Assembly: GCA_934553185.1 (NCBI GenBank)
Contig: CAKTFF010000140.1
Coordinates: forward strand, 1-6,161
Direction: 5' to 3'
DNA: 6,161 nt
Origin: an uncultured Devosia sp.
GTDB lineage: Bacteria > Pseudomonadota > Alphaproteobacteria > Rhizobiales > Devosiaceae
In this document: piece after piece, positions 1 to 6,138 of the stretch
Position numbering within the stretch: position 1 is the stretch's first letter
How the letters are laid out: every line of letters begins with the position of its first letter
The notes under the pieces: generated by a model
What the model saw: only the letters and a program-made list of their open reading frames with translations
Told to the model about the DNA's origin: nothing
Databases searched by the model: none
Made by a program: the position numbers and the translations under genes

Positions 1-1241
1 CTTCGGTTGCGCAACTGACCCTGCGCACCACCTGGCTGGTGCTCCAGGAAAAGCTCTCGGCGCTGAGCCGCGTCATGGAAGAAAACCTCGGCGGCATCCG
101 CGTCGTTCGCGCCTTTTCCGGCCAGGATTTCGAGTTGAACAAGTTCGACAAGGCTTCAGCGGCGGCGCTCGAACTCGCCCATCAGCGGCTTGATGTGCGC
201 GTGCGCAACACCTCGGCCATGACCCTCTCCTTTTTCGCCGCCATGGGGCTGGTGCTCTGGGTGGGCGGCAACAAGGTCATCAGCGGGCAAATCAGCGTCG
301 GAACGCTGGCCAGTTTTCTCACCTTCATGACCATCCTGCAGATGCCGGTGCGCCAGCTTGGCCTCATGGTCAATAGCTTTGCCCGCGCTTCCACCTGTGG
401 GGATCGTCTCTATGCCTTTCTTGATCAGGACCTGGGCATCGAGGATGCGCCAGGGGCGCCTGCCCTCAAGATCACCGAAGGCACGCTGCGCTTCGAAAAC
501 GTTCATTTCACCTATGCCGGCACCACCCATCCCACGCTCAACGGCGTGTCCTTCGAAGCCCGCGCCGGCCAGACCATTGGCATTGTCGGCGCGCCGGGCA
601 GCGGCAAATCCACCCTGGCGCACCTGATCCCCCGCTTCTACGAGCCTGATAGCGGCCGCATCACCATCGACGGGCAGGACATCAGAAATGTCACGCTCCA
701 GTCGCTGCGCCGGGCCGTGGCCGTGGTGCAGCAGGACAGCTTCCTCTTCACCACCACGATCGAAAACAACATCGCCTATGGCGACCCCTGGTCCAAGGAA
801 ACGCGGATCGAGAAAGCCGCTGAAAGCGCGCAACTGCACAACTACATCATGGGTCTGCCCATGGGCTATGGCACGGTGGTGGGCGAACGTGGCGTGTCTC
901 TTTCGGGTGGACAGCGCCAGCGCCTGTCGATCGCCCGATCCCTGGTGCTCAAGCCTGCGGTGATGGTGTTCGACGACTCCACCGCCGCCATCGATGCGGG
1001 CACCGAACACCGCATCCGCAGCGCCATCCGCCGCTATGCCAAGGATCGGGTGACCCTGGTGATCAGCCACCGCCTGAGTTCGCTCCTGCACGCCGACACC
1101 ATCCTTTTTCTCGAAGACGGCCGCATCGCCGAGCAGGGCAGCCACGAAGAACTGCTGGCTTTGGATAGCCGCTATCGCGCTCTCTACGATCTTCAAACCC
1201 GGCCGGCCGAAGACCTCGAAATCGGGAGTGCTGCCGAATGA
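1..1241 (+). CDS. ABC exporter half-transporter, subunit A (5' partial; degenerate Walker B)
   Basis: This is the C-terminal part of an inner-membrane ABC exporter half-transporter (MdlA/YheI-like, COG1132 type). The frame is open from base 3, so the gene begins upstream. The GTG at 39 lies inside a conserved stretch just before EENLGGIRVVRAF (the coupling-helix region of the membrane domain) and is not the start. What remains is the last two membrane helices (about 210-285 and 290-350) and a complete ATPase domain: Walker A GAPGSGKST (588-614), Q-loop Gln (732-734), signature LSGGQ (900-914), Walker B VMVFDD (960-977) and H-loop His (1068-1070). The residue after the Walker B Asp is Asp (975-977), not the catalytic Glu, which marks the non-hydrolysing half of a heterodimer. 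The stop overlaps the next gene's start (ATGA, 1238-1241), implying translational coupling with its partner. The family is certain. The substrate cannot be read from sequence; multidrug, lipid or peptide export are all possible. Confidence 0.95.
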   Translation, partial: SVAQLTLRTTWLVLQEKLSALSRVMEENLGGIRVVRAFSGQDFELNKFDKASAAALELAHQRLDVRVRNTSAMTLSFFAAMGLVLWVGGNKVISGQISVGTLASFLTFMTILQMPVRQLGLMVNSFARASTCGDRLYAFLDQDLGIEDAPGAPALKITEGTLRFENVHFTYAGTTHPTLNGVSFEARAGQTIGIVGAPGSGKSTLAHLIPRFYEPDSGRITIDGQDIRNVTLQSLRRAVAVVQQDSFLFTTTIENNIAYGDPWSKETRIEKAAESAQLHNYIMGLPMGYGTVVGERGVSLSGGQRQRLSIARSLVLKPAVMVFDDSTAAIDAGTEHRIRSAIRRYAKDRVTLVISHRLSSLLHADTILFLEDGRIAEQGSHEELLALDSRYRALYDLQTRPAEDLEIGSAAE

Positions 1242-3136
1242 GTGTCGTGGACGAAGACGATCGCGAAGCGGCCTCCTTTCCCGGCCAGCGCCCGCCGCGC
1301 GCCAGTGTCGGCTCGCACCGCATCGAAGAAGAAATCTTCGGCAAAGCCTATGACCCCAAAACGGTGCGCCGCATCTGGGCCTTTGTGCGGCCCTATCGGG
1401 GCAAGATCTACCTGTCCGTTGCAGCGGTCCTGGTCTTCACCGCCACCCAGCTCGCCATTCCTTTGATCATCGGCAATGCCATTGATTCGGGCATGACGGC
1501 GGGCGGCAGCGCCGACGGGCTCGCCTGGACGGTGGGGCTGTTCGCCCTCGCCGTTGTGGTCAACTTCGCCGCCTCCTGGATCCAGGAGTCCCAGGTCGGC
1601 CAGGTCGCCGAACACGTTCTGTTCGATATGCGCCGCGCCATGTTCGAACAGCTCCAGCGCGTGTCGCTCAGCTTCATGGACAAGACCGAAGTCGGCCGGC
1701 TGATGAGCCGGCTGCAGGGCGACGTCAATTCCATGCAGGAGTTCCTCGAAACCTCGGTGATCTCGGTGGGTGACATGGTCCTGCTGGTCGGCATCGTCGT
1801 GGTTCTCCTTTCGCTCGACTTCCGCCTGGGCCTTCTCACCCTTTCCACCATGCCGGTGCTGTTCGTGGTGCGCATCTTCTGGCTGCCTCCCGCGAAGCGC
1901 GCCTTCTGGGCCGCGCACGAAACCAATTCCATCACCGCCGGCGCCATGGCCGAAGGCATCAATGGCGTCAGGACCGTGCAGAACCTTCATCGGCAAAAGG
2001 TCAATTTCGACCTCTTTGACGACAAGGCGTTCAGCAATCTCCAGACCCAGCTCACCGGCTCGCGCTTCGCCCAAGTCATGGTGCCCATCGTCGATACGCT
2101 GACCGGCATCGCCATGGCCGTGGTGGTCGTGGTGGGCGGCTCGCTCGTGCTCAATGGTGGGCTGGGAATTGGCGTCATTGTCGCTTTCCTGTTCTATATC
2201 CAGCGCTTCTTTGACCCCATCCGCTCGCTGACCATGCAATATTCGATCATGCAGCGCGCCATGACCTCGGGACGCCGCATCACCGAAGTGCTCGACGTGC
2301 CCACCTCGATCACTGACAAGCCCGATGCGATCACCCTCTCGCGCGACATGGATGGCTCGGTGGAATTCCGCAACGTGGTGTTTGGCTATGCCGCCGACCG
2401 CCCGGTGCTCAAGAATGTCAGTTTCCGGGTCAATCCGGGGGAAACCGTAGCCCTCGTTGGCCCCACCGGTTCGGGCAAGACCTCCGCCATGTCGCTGGTT
2501 CACCGCTTCTACGAAGTGCAGTCCGGCGCCGTGTTGGTGGGAGGCCATGACGTGCGCGACGTCACCCAGGACTCCCTGGGCCAGCAGGTCGCCATGGTGC
2601 TCCAGGAGCCCTTCCTGTTCACCGGCACGGTGTTCGACAACATCCGCTACAACAAGCAGTCCGCCACCCGCGAGGACGTCATTGCCGCCGCCCGTGCCGT
2701 GGGCGCCCATGACTTCATCACCCGCCTGCCGGGCGGCTATGACGGCATGCTCGAGCAGCGCGGCTCCAACCTGTCGCTGGGCCAGCGTCAACTGCTCAGC
2801 TTCGCCCGCGCTTTGGTGGCCGATAGCAAAATCCTGGTGCTCGACGAAGCGACCGCCAACATCGACTCCTATACTGAGCGCCAGATCCAGAAAGCGCTTC
2901 AGACCCTACTCGAGGGCCGCACCGGCATGGTGATCGCCCATCGCCTCGCCACCATCCGCGGCGCCGATCGCATCATCGTTCTCCAGAACGGTGAACTGAT
3001 CGAGCAGGGCAACCACGACCAGCTCATGGAAAAGAACGGCCTTTATGCCCGGCTCTACAACATGAACTATGCCAGCTTCGACGACATCCCCGACGAACTC
3101 GTCGCCCAAGCCAACGCCAAGGCTGCGAGCACGTAG
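1238..3136 (+). CDS. ABC exporter half-transporter, subunit B (catalytic Walker B, LSLGQ signature)
   Basis: This is a complete 632-residue half-transporter of the MdlB/YheH type, partner of the preceding gene. ATG 1238 is preceded by GGGAG (1224-1228) and overlaps the upstream stop by four bases. Residues 1-50 form a charged, Pro-containing cytoplasmic tail. Six membrane helices lie at about 57-79, 96-115, 172-193, 197-216, 284-304 and 309-328. The ATPase domain follows: A-loop Tyr384, Walker A GPTGSGKTS (408-416), Q-loop Gln456, signature LSLGQ (512-516) in place of LSGGQ, Walker B ILVLDE with catalytic Glu537, and H-loop His568. By family knowledge, its Walker A/B should pair with the LSGGQ of subunit A to form the working site, while its LSLGQ faces the Asp-type Walker B of subunit A in the degenerate site. 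ATP-driven export from the cytoplasm or inner leaflet is inferred; the substrate is unknown. The operon probably ends here, since a 239-base gap follows. Confidence 0.96.
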   Translation: MSVVDEDDREAASFPGQRPPRASVGSHRIEEEIFGKAYDPKTVRRIWAFVRPYRGKIYLSVAAVLVFTATQLAIPLIIGNAIDSGMTAGGSADGLAWTVGLFALAVVVNFAASWIQESQVGQVAEHVLFDMRRAMFEQLQRVSLSFMDKTEVGRLMSRLQGDVNSMQEFLETSVISVGDMVLLVGIVVVLLSLDFRLGLLTLSTMPVLFVVRIFWLPPAKRAFWAAHETNSITAGAMAEGINGVRTVQNLHRQKVNFDLFDDKAFSNLQTQLTGSRFAQVMVPIVDTLTGIAMAVVVVVGGSLVLNGGLGIGVIVAFLFYIQRFFDPIRSLTMQYSIMQRAMTSGRRITEVLDVPTSITDKPDAITLSRDMDGSVEFRNVVFGYAADRPVLKNVSFRVNPGETVALVGPTGSGKTSAMSLVHRFYEVQSGAVLVGGHDVRDVTQDSLGQQVAMVLQEPFLFTGTVFDNIRYNKQSATREDVIAAARAVGAHDFITRLPGGYDGMLEQRGSNLSLGQRQLLSFARALVADSKILVLDEATANIDSYTERQIQKALQTLLEGRTGMVIAHRLATIRGADRIIVLQNGELIEQGNHDQLMEKNGLYARLYNMNYASFDDIPDELVAQANAKAAST

Positions 3137-3146
3137 TTCCGTCTTC

Positions 3147-3202
3147 CCCTCTCCCCTTGTGGGAGAGGGTGGATCGCGCGCAGCGCGAGACGGGTGAGGG
3201 GT
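3147..3202 (+). repeat. Left half-unit of the mosaic palindrome
   Basis: This 56-base unit is a 9-bp hairpin with loop CTTGT, then GGTG, then a hairpin TCGCGC/GCGCGA with loop GCA, then the terminal arm CGGGTGAGGGGT. Aligned to the reverse complement of the right half, the first 25 bases agree at 21 positions and the terminal arm at 11 of 12. The middle hairpin differs in sequence and length but is a hairpin in both. Confidence 0.8.
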
Positions 3203-3238
3203 CCTCTTCACGCGCTCAGCACTGTTGCCAGCCCTGCC

Positions 3239-3284
3239 ACCCCTCATCCGCCCTCCGGGCACCTTCTCCCTCAAAGGGAGAAGG
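3239..3284 (-). repeat. Right half-unit of the mosaic palindrome (inverted copy)
   Basis: This 46-base unit is read on the minus strand: a 9-bp hairpin (CCTTCTCCC with GGGAGAAGG, loop TTTGA), GGTG, a short hairpin GCCC/GGGC, then the arm CGGATGAGGGGT. In the first stem the third base pair is T-A where the left unit has C-G, a compensatory change that keeps the stem intact. A 36-base spacer (3203-3238) separates the two units. Confidence 0.8.
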
Positions 3285-3363
3285 ACGGGGTTCGATCAAG
3301 GGCAATCCCTCATGCTCGATCCGCTCTGGCGCACACCAACCCATCGGCGCATGAACGGAAGCA

Positions 3364-3369
3364 AAGGGG
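3364..3369 (+). promoter_or_regulatory. Ribosome binding site of the TauE/SafE-family gene
   Basis: AAGGGG lies six bases before ATG 3376 and fixes that start. The stretch between the palindromic element and this site (3285-3363) shows no convincing -35/-10 pair and no gene, so I cannot place the promoter of the permease. Confidence 0.7.
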
Positions 3370-3375
3370 TCCACC

Positions 3376-4113
3376 ATGACGCTGCTTGTTGCCATCGGTC
3401 TGCTGATCGCCGTTTTTCTCACCTCCATGCTGTCGGGCATCTTCGGCATGGCGGGCGGTCTGGTACTGCTGGGCATCCTGCTTTTGGTCCTGCCTGTGGG
3501 CACTGCCATCGCCGTCCAGGGCGCCATTCAGTTGATCGCCAACGCCTCGCGCGCCTGGATGTCGCGCCGTTTCATTGATTGGCGCGTTCTGGCCATGATG
3601 ACAGCCGGGCTGATCGTCGCGGGCATCACGCTGTTCATCATCCGCTACACGCCCGACCTCGCCACCGTCTGCATCACCATCGGCCTCTTGCCCATCGTCC
3701 TCTGGATCCCCCAGGGCTGGCTGGCGCTCGATGCGGGCAAGCCCCTGCATGCCTTTTTCTGCGGCCTGCTTGGGGGCGGCATTAATCTGGGCGTCGGCGT
3801 CGCCGGTCCCACCATCGACATGTTCTTTATCCGCACCGCCATGGACCGGCGCACCATTATCGCCACCAAGGCCTCGGCGCAGGTGGTCAATCACGGCGCC
3901 AAGATCGCCTTCTACTGGCAGGCCACTTCTGTTTTGACGCAATGGGAATGGTTCTGGATCGCCGTGGCCGCGCCCTTCGCCGTGCTCGGCACCAGCGCCG
4001 GCTATTGGGTCCTGCAGCGCCTCACCGACGCCAATTTCAAGCGCTGGACGCGGCTGATCGTCACCTTTATCGGGTTTTACTATCTCTGGCAGGGCGTAAG
4101 CTTGCTGATCTGA
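3376..4113 (+). CDS. TauE/SafE-family membrane transporter
   Basis: This is a 245-residue, very hydrophobic inner-membrane protein of the TauE/SafE (DUF81, PF01925) family, whose characterised members are linked to export of sulfite, sulfoacetate or other small organosulfur anions. The length is usual for the family. The two-fold repeat typical of the family is visible: a Gly-rich segment at residues 20-34 (SGIFGMAGGLVLLGI) and a matching one at 129-148 (CGLLGGGINLGVGVAGPTID). Hydrophobic spans lie at about 2-19, 23-41, 70-89, 96-112, 126-148, 190-214 and 226-244. The short polar stretch RRTIIATKASAQVVNH (159-173) resembles the conserved loop after the second repeat. A LysR regulator follows 33 bases after the stop, so the two are probably one transcript. 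No sulfur-metabolism gene is in view, so the substrate is open; the general family call is safe and 'sulfite exporter' would be over-specific. Confidence 0.9.
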   Translation: MTLLVAIGLLIAVFLTSMLSGIFGMAGGLVLLGILLLVLPVGTAIAVQGAIQLIANASRAWMSRRFIDWRVLAMMTAGLIVAGITLFIIRYTPDLATVCITIGLLPIVLWIPQGWLALDAGKPLHAFFCGLLGGGINLGVGVAGPTIDMFFIRTAMDRRTIIATKASAQVVNHGAKIAFYWQATSVLTQWEWFWIAVAAPFAVLGTSAGYWVLQRLTDANFKRWTRLIVTFIGFYYLWQGVSLLI

Positions 4114-4132
4114 CGCCGATGGGTAAGGTGCT

Positions 4133-4140
4133 GGAGGGGA
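4133..4140 (+). promoter_or_regulatory. Strong ribosome binding site of the LysR-type regulator
   Basis: GGAGGGGA sits six bases before ATG 4147, close to an ideal Shine-Dalgarno sequence. It lies inside the 33-base gap after the permease, which supports translation of the regulator from a shared transcript and confirms the start. Confidence 0.8.
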
Positions 4141-4146
4141 GACCAC

Positions 4147-5058
4147 ATGGCACCGTTCGACAGCGTCACCGCGCGCCTCATTCTGCTGCTGGCCGAAACC
4201 GGCTCCATTGGCCGCGCCGCCGAGCGCGAGGGCATTGCGTCCTCCGCCGTCAGCCGCCGCGTATCCGATCTGGAAAGCCGGCTGGGCGTGGTCCTGTTTG
4301 ACCGCTCGGCCCATGGCGTCCGGCTGACCACGGCCGGCCAAGCCTATGCCGAGGGCTGCAGAACCGTTCTGCGCGCCATTGCCGACCTTGACGCGGTGAT
4401 GGCCGATTTCGGCTCGGGTCTGCGCGGCAGCCTGCGCCTCGCCTGCACCAGTTCTGCCCTGACCGGCCGCCTGCCCGAACTTTTGGCCCGCTACACCGCC
4501 CGGCACGACGGCATCAGCCTCGACATCGGCGAAATGGGCGCAGCCAAGGCGCTGCTGGCCCTCGACGAGGGCCGCGCCGACCTTGCCATCGTGTCGGACA
4601 ATTATGATTTCACCCGCTTCGAGATCAAACCCTTTGAAGACGACCGGGTCTGGGTTCTGGCGCCGCCCGACCACCCCCTGGCGCAAACCATCGAACCACG
4701 GCGCGATATCGGCTTTGACACCGTGCTCAGCTACCCCATCGTGGGCATCCACCTGGCCGGCTCGCTTGATCGCCTCGTGGGTGAAGCGGCGCGCGCCGCC
4801 GGCAAGCCGTTGATCGAAACCGTGCGGGTGGAGAGCTTTCCCGCCCTGGTGCGCATGGTCGAGGCCGGTTTCGGCATCGGCTTCCTCCGCTCCACCAGCC
4901 TGCATCTCCTGGCCGGCACCGACCTCGTCTGTGCACCCCTGGCCGACCCCTGGGCGCTTCGGCAACTGCTCGTCGCCCGCCGCAAGACCAGCCCTTTATC
5001 GGCAGCCATGAAGAGCTTTCTGCTGCTCGCCAGCGAGACCTACGCGCCGAGCCGCTAA
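4147..5058 (+). CDS. LysR-family transcriptional regulator
   Basis: This 303-residue cytoplasmic DNA-binding regulator has the usual length of the LysR family. A winged helix-turn-helix occupies residues 4-63, with the characteristic GSIGRAAEREGIASSAVSRRVSDLESRLG helix pair at 19-47 and the wing motif LFDRSAHGVRLTTAG at 50-64. A linker helix follows to about 88, then a periplasmic-binding-protein-like effector domain (about 94-295) beginning GSLRLACTSSA, with GRADLAIV at 142-149 and the hinge-proximal ALVRMVEAGFGIGFL at 233-247. It binds DNA as a tetramer by family knowledge. It is encoded in the same direction as, and just after, the TauE/SafE gene, not divergently as is common for LysR regulators, so it may regulate that transcript or a gene elsewhere. 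The effector is not predictable. The downstream gene has its own promoter and is probably a separate unit. Confidence 0.95.
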   Translation: MAPFDSVTARLILLLAETGSIGRAAEREGIASSAVSRRVSDLESRLGVVLFDRSAHGVRLTTAGQAYAEGCRTVLRAIADLDAVMADFGSGLRGSLRLACTSSALTGRLPELLARYTARHDGISLDIGEMGAAKALLALDEGRADLAIVSDNYDFTRFEIKPFEDDRVWVLAPPDHPLAQTIEPRRDIGFDTVLSYPIVGIHLAGSLDRLVGEAARAAGKPLIETVRVESFPALVRMVEAGFGIGFLRSTSLHLLAGTDLVCAPLADPWALRQLLVARRKTSPLSAAMKSFLLLASETYAPSR

Positions 5059-5086
5059 AAGCTGAGCAAATGCGTCATCTTATCCT

Positions 5087-5115
5087 TTGACAGGGCAGAA
5101 CAGCGTCTCTAGATA
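5087..5115 (+). promoter_or_regulatory. Predicted housekeeping-sigma promoter of the siderophore-binding protein gene
   Basis: A perfect -35 hexamer TTGACA (5087-5092) is followed after 17 bases by TAGATA (5110-5115), a moderate -10. Transcription would begin near 5122, leaving a leader of about 57 bases before ATG 5179. It lies in the gap after the LysR gene, where a new transcript is expected. A GTCA/TGAC pair (5074-5077, 5088-5091) overlaps the -35 but is too short to call an operator. Confidence 0.65.
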
Positions 5116-5127
5116 TCCGGACCAGCG

Positions 5128-5144
5128 CGGTCAGGTTTTGACCG
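5128..5144 (+). promoter_or_regulatory. Inverted repeat in the leader; candidate operator or small hairpin
   Basis: CGGTCA (5128-5133) and its exact reverse complement TGACCG (5139-5144) are separated by five bases. It lies about 6 to 23 bases after the predicted transcription start, a position suited to a repressor site. It does not fit the RirA box TGA-N9-TCA as I remember it, and I do not recognise a Fur- or Irr-type site. As RNA it would form a 6-bp hairpin. Confidence 0.4.
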
Positions 5145-5167
5145 AATGCCCATTCTTTGTTCGGATT

Positions 5168-5170
5168 GGA
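5168..5170 (+). promoter_or_regulatory. Weak ribosome binding site supporting the 5179 start
   Basis: GGA (within TTGGAAA) lies eight bases before ATG 5179. The in-frame ATG at 5146 has only AGG (5133-5135) ten bases ahead, and using it would add 11 residues (MPILCSDWKLP) before the signal peptide. The ATG at 5191 has no purine-rich stretch ahead and would remove the Arg of the n-region. Confidence 0.5.
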
Positions 5171-5178
5171 AACTCCCG

Positions 5179-6096
5179 ATGCTCCATCGCATGCCCTTGC
5201 TCTCGGTCCTGGTTGCCGGCGCGCTCTCCTTCACCGCCCTGTCCGCTGTGGCTCAGGAAAAGACCATCACCCATCCCCAGGGTGAGACCACCCTGTCCGG
5301 GGTTCCGCAAAAGGTGCTGGTGCAGGACTGGGCTGCGTTCGACAACCTCCATGCGCTGGGCGTGACCGTGCAGGGCGTGCCATCTTCCAACGTGCCAAGC
5401 TATCTCGCTGACGCACTGCCCGCCGATGCCACCCCGCTGGGTTCGCTGTTCGAGCCCGACTTCGAAGCCATCGCCGCTGCCGAAGCCGATGTTTATTTCG
5501 TTGCCGCCCGTTCCGCTGCTGCGCTCGAAACCTCCAAGGATCTCGTTCCCACGATCGATCTGTCGGTGGATAACGGCTCCATCATCGAAGGCGTCAAGCA
5601 CAACATGACCCTTCTGGGCGACGTGTTCGGTCTTGAGAGCAAGGCCAGCGAGCTCAATGCCGCTCTCGACAGCAAGATCGCCGAGGTCAAGGCTGCCGCA
5701 GAGGGCAAGGGCCGGGCGCTGGTTCTCGTCACCAATGCCGGCAAGCTGGGCGTTTATGGTCCCGACTCGCGCGTGTCCTGGGTCTACAATGAAGCCGGTC
5801 TCGCCTCCGCCCTTGATGGCGTCAAGGACGGCGATCACGGCGGCGACTCGGTCTCGTTCGAGTTCCTCCTTGAAGTGAACCCTGACTGGGTCTTCGTGGT
5901 CGATCGCGATGCCGGGGTCGGCGAAGGCAACGGCGCCGCCGAAGCGCTGCTCGACAATGAGTTGTTCAACCAGACCAACGCCGCCAAGGCCGGCCAGGTC
6001 GTTTATCTCGATCCGCAGGCTGCCTATATCACCATGCACGGCTACCAGGGCGTGATGCTGCTCCTCGATCAGGTTCTGGCCGGCATCAACGGCTGA
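5179..6096 (+). CDS. Periplasmic ferric-siderophore-binding protein, FatB/CeuE-like
   Basis: This is a 305-residue exported solute-binding protein of an iron-siderophore ABC importer (class III, Peripla_BP_2; FatB/CeuE/YclQ group). From ATG 5179 it has a signal peptide (residues 1-25, ending SAVA before QE), fitting signal peptidase I; no lipobox Cys is present, so it should be free in the periplasm. An in-frame ATG at 5146 would give 316 residues. The N-lobe carries KVLVQDWAAFDNLHALG (about 43-59) and the C-lobe NPDWVFVVDRDAG (about 234-246). His220 (DHGGDSVSFEF) and Tyr283 (DPQAAYIT) align by eye with the His and Tyr of Campylobacter CeuE that coordinate iron in tetradentate catecholates. 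Glu96 (PDFEAI) and Glu228 (SFEFLL) are in the places of the glutamates that dock on the permease. Permease and ATPase genes are not visible and may lie beyond the right edge. The exact siderophore is unknown. Confidence 0.92.
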   Translation: MLHRMPLLSVLVAGALSFTALSAVAQEKTITHPQGETTLSGVPQKVLVQDWAAFDNLHALGVTVQGVPSSNVPSYLADALPADATPLGSLFEPDFEAIAAAEADVYFVAARSAAALETSKDLVPTIDLSVDNGSIIEGVKHNMTLLGDVFGLESKASELNAALDSKIAEVKAAAEGKGRALVLVTNAGKLGVYGPDSRVSWVYNEAGLASALDGVKDGDHGGDSVSFEFLLEVNPDWVFVVDRDAGVGEGNGAAEALLDNELFNQTNAAKAGQVVYLDPQAAYITMHGYQGVMLLLDQVLAGING

Positions 6097-6114
6097 TCAA
6101 CCGAACCGCGCGAG

Positions 6115-6138
6115 CCCGGTCGCCTGGGGGCGGCCGGG
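6115..6138 (+). terminator. GC-rich hairpin after the siderophore-binding protein gene
   Basis: CCCGGTCGCC (6115-6124) pairs with GGCGGCCGGG (6129-6138) over 10 bp including one G.T pair, with loop TGGG. It starts 18 bases after the stop codon. No T-run follows, so it is a weak candidate for an intrinsic terminator. In importer operons such hairpins often sit between the binding-protein gene and the permease genes and protect the 5' message or lower downstream expression, which is equally possible here. The remaining bases 6139-6161 show no clear gene start. Confidence 0.5.

Larger units (their letters stand above)
3147..3284. repeat. Mosaic palindromic intergenic element (REP/BIME- or RIME-like)
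   Basis: This 138-bp non-coding element starts 11 bases after the exporter stop codon. It contains, in order, a 9-bp hairpin (3147-3155 with 3161-3169), a 6-bp hairpin (3174-3179 with 3183-3188), a long-range arm pair (3191-3202 with 3239-3250, 11 of 12 matching and the mismatch a G.T pair), a 4-bp hairpin (3250-3253 with 3257-3260) and a second 9-bp hairpin (3262-3270 with 3276-3284). The two halves are diverged copies of one unit in inverted orientation. Such GGTGAGGGG-containing mosaics recur between genes in many Hyphomicrobiales genomes (established in general; this family assignment is from memory). It may stabilise or end the exporter transcript, but no T-run follows the hairpins, so classical intrinsic termination is not supported. 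Short open frames across it are not credible genes. Confidence 0.85.

Noticed and set aside
39..41. GTG as the start of exporter subunit A
   Set aside because: The frame is open to base 3, and the residues before and after belong to the conserved end of the transmembrane domain. The gene starts upstream of the window.
156..1196. Open frame of 346 codons on the minus strand opposite exporter subunit A
   Set aside because: The opposite strand carries every ABC ATPase motif; the antisense product shows no family signature.
1193..2791. Long open frame of 532 codons on the minus strand opposite the two exporter genes
   Set aside because: It is antisense to clear ABC transporter coding sequence, is rich in His, Gly, Ala and Asp as expected of the complement of GC-biased codons, and has no recognisable domain.
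3147..3169. Intrinsic terminator for the exporter operon
   Set aside because: The hairpin is strong, but the bases after it are TGGATCGCG with no T-run, and it is one part of a repeat element. Termination here is possible but not supported.
3157..3379. Small open frames across the gap between the exporter and the permease
   Set aside because: They run through the palindromic element and have no family resemblance.
3310..4965. Long open frame of 551 codons on the minus strand opposite the permease and LysR genes
   Set aside because: It is a shadow: it spans two real genes and the gap between them, has low-complexity Gly/Ala/Asp/His/Gln composition and no domain.
5146..5178. Upstream ATG of the binding protein as its true start
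   Set aside because: It would place 11 residues, including an acidic one, ahead of a signal peptide that is already complete from 5179.
5131..6039. Open frame of 302 codons on the minus strand opposite the siderophore-binding protein
   Set aside because: It is antisense to a convincing exported binding protein, with no signal or domain of its own.
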